64,000 bases of DNA from Paracoccus hibiscisoli (lineage in GTDB: Bacteria > Pseudomonadota > Alphaproteobacteria > Rhodobacterales > Rhodobacteraceae): positions 62,001-126,000 of the forward strand of contig NZ_SUNH01000008.1 of the NCBI RefSeq assembly GCF_005048265.1. The letters run 5' to 3'. Both the position numbers and the translations under genes were made by a program. The notes beneath the pieces were generated by a model. That model made no database searches. It was not told the origin of the DNA and saw nothing but the letters and a program-made list of their open reading frames with translations. Below, piece after piece: positions 62,301 through 64,000 of this stretch; within the stretch, counting starts at the first letter, position 1; each line of letters opens with the position of its first letter.

Positions 62301-63305
62301 TCATGTTGGGCGCCAGACCTCGCCCGTTTTCAACATGGCCCAGATGGCCCGCGCCATGCGATTGGCCAAGGCTATGGCAGCAACCTTGAGCGGCTTGGTC
62401 GCGATCAGTCGTCCTAGCCAGTCGGTGCCGGGGTCAGAGCGTTTGCGAGCGGAGATCACGCCCATGGCGCCAAGATAAAGCAGGCGTCGGATATACCGGT
62501 TGCCCATCTTTGAGATCGACCCAAACCGTTCTTTGCCTCCGCTGGAATGGGGCTTTGGCGTGAGGCCCAGCCAAGCCGGTAAGTCACGGGCTGATCTGAA
62601 GCTCGACACATCGGGCAGCGTTGCGGCCAGCACGCTGGCGGTAATGGGTCCAATGCCCGGCACAGTCTGGAGACGGCACGCGGTCTCGTCTTTCTCTGCG
62701 TCGGCTTTGAGCTGACCGGTCATGACATCGATGCGCTGCTTCGTGTCGCGGAACTGGCCGGCAAGCAGATCGAGCGGCATCCGCGCCTCGGGCGGCAGAT
62801 CGGCTGTTTCCGCCTCGGCAATGAGGCGGCCCATGTTGTGAACGCCCTTTGGGACCACGATGCCGAACTCTCCCAGATGCGCGCGGATTGCGTTGACAAG
62901 CTGCGTCAGCTGGCGAACGAGAAAGTCACGCGTCCGGTGCTGCATCAGCACCGCCTGCTGCCTCTCGGTCTTGACCGGCACGAAGCGCATGTTCGGACGG
63001 GTTACCGCTTCGCAGATCGCCTCTGCATCAGCCGCATCCGTCTTGCCCCGCTTGACGAAGGGCTTGACGTAGGAGGGCGGGACCAGCCGCACATCATGGC
63101 CAAGCTTTGCCAGTTCCCGTGACCAGTAATGGGCTCCTGCGCAGGCTTCCATGCCAACGAGGCAAGGTGGAAAGCGTGAGAAGAACAGCAGGACCTGGGC
63201 TCTCCTGACCTGCCGCCGCACGAGGACGATGCCTTTGGCATCAACGCCATGAACCTGAAACACGTTCTTGGCCAGATTCAGGCCAATTGTGGCAACCTCC
63301 TTCAT
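62301..63305 (-). CDS. IS110-family transposase with altered catalytic residue
   Basis: 334 residues: RuvC-like DEDD domain (ATIGLNLAKNVFQVHGVD; Glu in CLVGMEACAGAHYW; KTDAADAEAICEAV) and the C-terminal serine-containing Transposase_20 domain (LQTVPGIGPITASVLAATLP and the downstream AWLGLTPKPHSSGGKERFGSISKMGNRYIRRLL). Position 10 is Asn (codon AAT) where relatives have the first catalytic Asp (GLDLAK), so this copy may be inactive. Length is near the usual ~340. Confidence 0.88.
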   Translation of the reverse strand: MKEVATIGLNLAKNVFQVHGVDAKGIVLVRRQVRRAQVLLFFSRFPPCLVGMEACAGAHYWSRELAKLGHDVRLVPPSYVKPFVKRGKTDAADAEAICEAVTRPNMRFVPVKTERQQAVLMQHRTRDFLVRQLTQLVNAIRAHLGEFGIVVPKGVHNMGRLIAEAETADLPPEARMPLDLLAGQFRDTKQRIDVMTGQLKADAEKDETACRLQTVPGIGPITASVLAATLPDVSSFRSARDLPAWLGLTPKPHSSGGKERFGSISKMGNRYIRRLLYLGAMGVISARKRSDPGTDWLGRLIATKPLKVAAIALANRMARAIWAMLKTGEVWRPT

Positions 63306-63366
63306 GGATGGCTCCCTTCATTGGTAGGTGTGACAGCACCCAATGTGGCACATTGCGATGCCGGGA

Positions 63367-63380
63367 GCGGGAGCCATCCA
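63367..63380. repeat. Inverted repeat of IS110/IS1111-like element, transposase-proximal end
   Basis: GCGGGAGCCATCCA, perfect partner of 62044-62057. Beyond it (from about 63381) a short unassigned stretch leads to IS481-type coding sequence at about 63407. Confidence 0.7.
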
Positions 63381-63406
63381 CTCCATCAATGGCGCCGCAA
63401 TGGTTC

Positions 63407-63755
63407 ACCGATGCAACGCCGAGCGCGTCAGATGAGGGATTGATGGCTGCAGGGCATAGAGGCAGTCATCCAACGGCAGCAGCCAGTGCCAACGAAAAGC
63501 GACGACGGGCGCCTCCCCGGCCTTGCGTCAGGATCGTCGATTGCGGTTCCTTTGGCCCGGTCTTGAGATCCTCGACCGTCTGACGCTTTCGCCACCGTCT
63601 TCTGACTGATGCCCATCTCCCGGCTTAGCATCGCGAGCGAAGCTTGCGATCATTCGGGCCGGGCCCTCGGACCGATGGCGGGGCGGGGCGGGCCTCATTC
63701 CTGCCGCTCTGACGGCGTGCGTGGTCGTGGCGCTTCCGTGGCGAACCCGGCCCAC
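63407..63755 (-). pseudogene. IS481-family transposase, N-terminal fragment with several frameshifts
   Basis: A GTG at 63755 starts GRVRHGSATTTHAVRAA, the usual opening of this IS481 group. A ~46-base foreign GC-rich insertion follows. Homology resumes in another frame (SQASLAMLSREMGISQKTVAK), then WRKRQTVEDLKTGPKEPQSTILT, then LLPLDDCLYALQPSIPHLTRSALHR, where it ends near 63407. The missing centre (~150 residues) and the fragment at 61647-62015 make up the rest of one transposase. Confidence 0.72.
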
Positions 63756-64000
63756 AATGCTTCCTTTCATACCAGCGAAAGGATTGCACCATCAAACCGT
63801 GAGATCAAACAATTAAGCTCTGCTGTAACGCCATCAGAGCCATTTGGACATCTCACCTGTCTCATTTCAGGAATTGGTAACACGGCTGCAGGTGCCGCAC
63901 GCGGACCAACAGGTCCGATAAGCGGATGGATCAGAGACGTTTGCAGTAGCGGTGTGATCCTGGCTTTGCGGCCGAGGTGAACATCGCGAGTGCACCGACG
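63756..64000. other. Window end, no assignable gene
   Basis: 245 bases of lower GC. It includes the likely outer part of the IS481 element and a perfect CGGACC-AACA-GGTCCG hairpin at 63902-63917. One short plus-strand frame ending at 63980 and one 32-codon minus frame lack ribosome sites and recognisable similarity. Confidence 0.4.

Larger units (their letters stand above)
62044..63380 (-). mobile_element. IS110-family element, IS1111-like
   Basis: About 1337 bp, delimited by a perfect 14-base inverted repeat: TGGATGGCTCCCGC at 62044-62057 and its complement at 63367-63380. Inside is one IS110-type transposase (minus, 62301-63305). The long non-coding segment is downstream of the gene (243 bases), and only ~60 bases lie upstream; this asymmetry, with inverted terminal repeats, is the IS1111 layout. 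It sits between two IS481 fragments. Exact ends and target site are not certain. Confidence 0.7.

Noticed and set aside
63902..63917. CGGACC-AACA-GGTCCG hairpin as a terminator
   Set aside because: It has no adjacent gene end to terminate and no T-run; it lies in unassigned DNA near the IS remnants.
1..64000. CRISPR arrays, tRNA or rRNA genes, prophage
   Set aside because: No regularly spaced repeats, no recognisable tRNA cloverleaf or rRNA core sequences, and no phage structural or integrase genes were seen by reading.

Overview
This 64 kb window has very high GC, densely packed genes with ATGA or TGATG stop/start overlaps, and gene families typical of Rhodobacterales. A Paracoccus-like alphaproteobacterium is the best guess from gene content and IS types; no rRNA or other phylogenetic marker is present. 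No tRNA, rRNA, CRISPR array, phage or replication origin was seen. The content (catabolic operons, importers, an arsenic cassette, IS scars) looks like accessory chromosome, chromid or megaplasmid.

Layout. (1) 1-7361, + strand: end of a myo-inositol catabolic operon: a Gfo/Idh/MocA dehydrogenase cut by the window edge, a fused iolC kinase-aldolase, iolD, iolE, iolB and an IolI/Hyi-type TIM barrel. (2) 7395-15351: a complete Dpp/Opp-type ABC importer operon ending in an S15/CocE hydrolase, with a divergent LysR gene. Its dppB-like gene carries a one-base frameshift. (3) 15352-18068: a small serine hydrolase with upstream palindromes, a 45-residue membrane peptide, and a divergent pair of a PRISE-type reductase and an HxlR regulator. 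(4) 18087-27654: a GntR/UTRA regulator divergent from a sulfolactate operon: suyA, suyB, a tripartite tricarboxylate-type transporter with fused TctA-TctB, slcC, comC, a YeiH-family exporter and a D-tartrate dehydratase. (5) 27665-36905: a second complete peptide importer with an M20D amidohydrolase, a divergent LysR and argE. (6) 37057-46162: a third importer operon led by its own GntR gene, containing an SDR, a polysaccharide-deacetylase-family hydrolase and a cytosolic gamma-glutamyltransferase. (7) 46394-51779: a CPCC small membrane protein, the arsenate cassette arsR-arsC fusion / GAPDH / arsJ, a DUF302 protein and an FAD oxidoreductase. (8) 51770-53050: an endonuclease/exonuclease/phosphatase pseudogene split by an IS5-family element with CTAG target duplications. 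(9) 53071-59041: a TetR regulator, a dimethylglycine/N-methylproline-type demethylase and a ProXWV-type betaine importer. (10) 59389-61415: a Ktr/Trk potassium uptake pair. (11) 61647-64000: an IS graveyard, in which an IS110/IS1111-type element lies between the two ends of a decayed IS481 transposase.

How it works together: the region is a set of independent uptake-and-degradation units (inositol, oligopeptides or gamma-glutamyl compounds, sulfolactate/tartrate, methylated amines), mostly with an adjacent regulator. In three of the transport operons a strong GC-rich hairpin separates the binding-protein gene from the permease genes, which would allow more binding protein than permease to be made.
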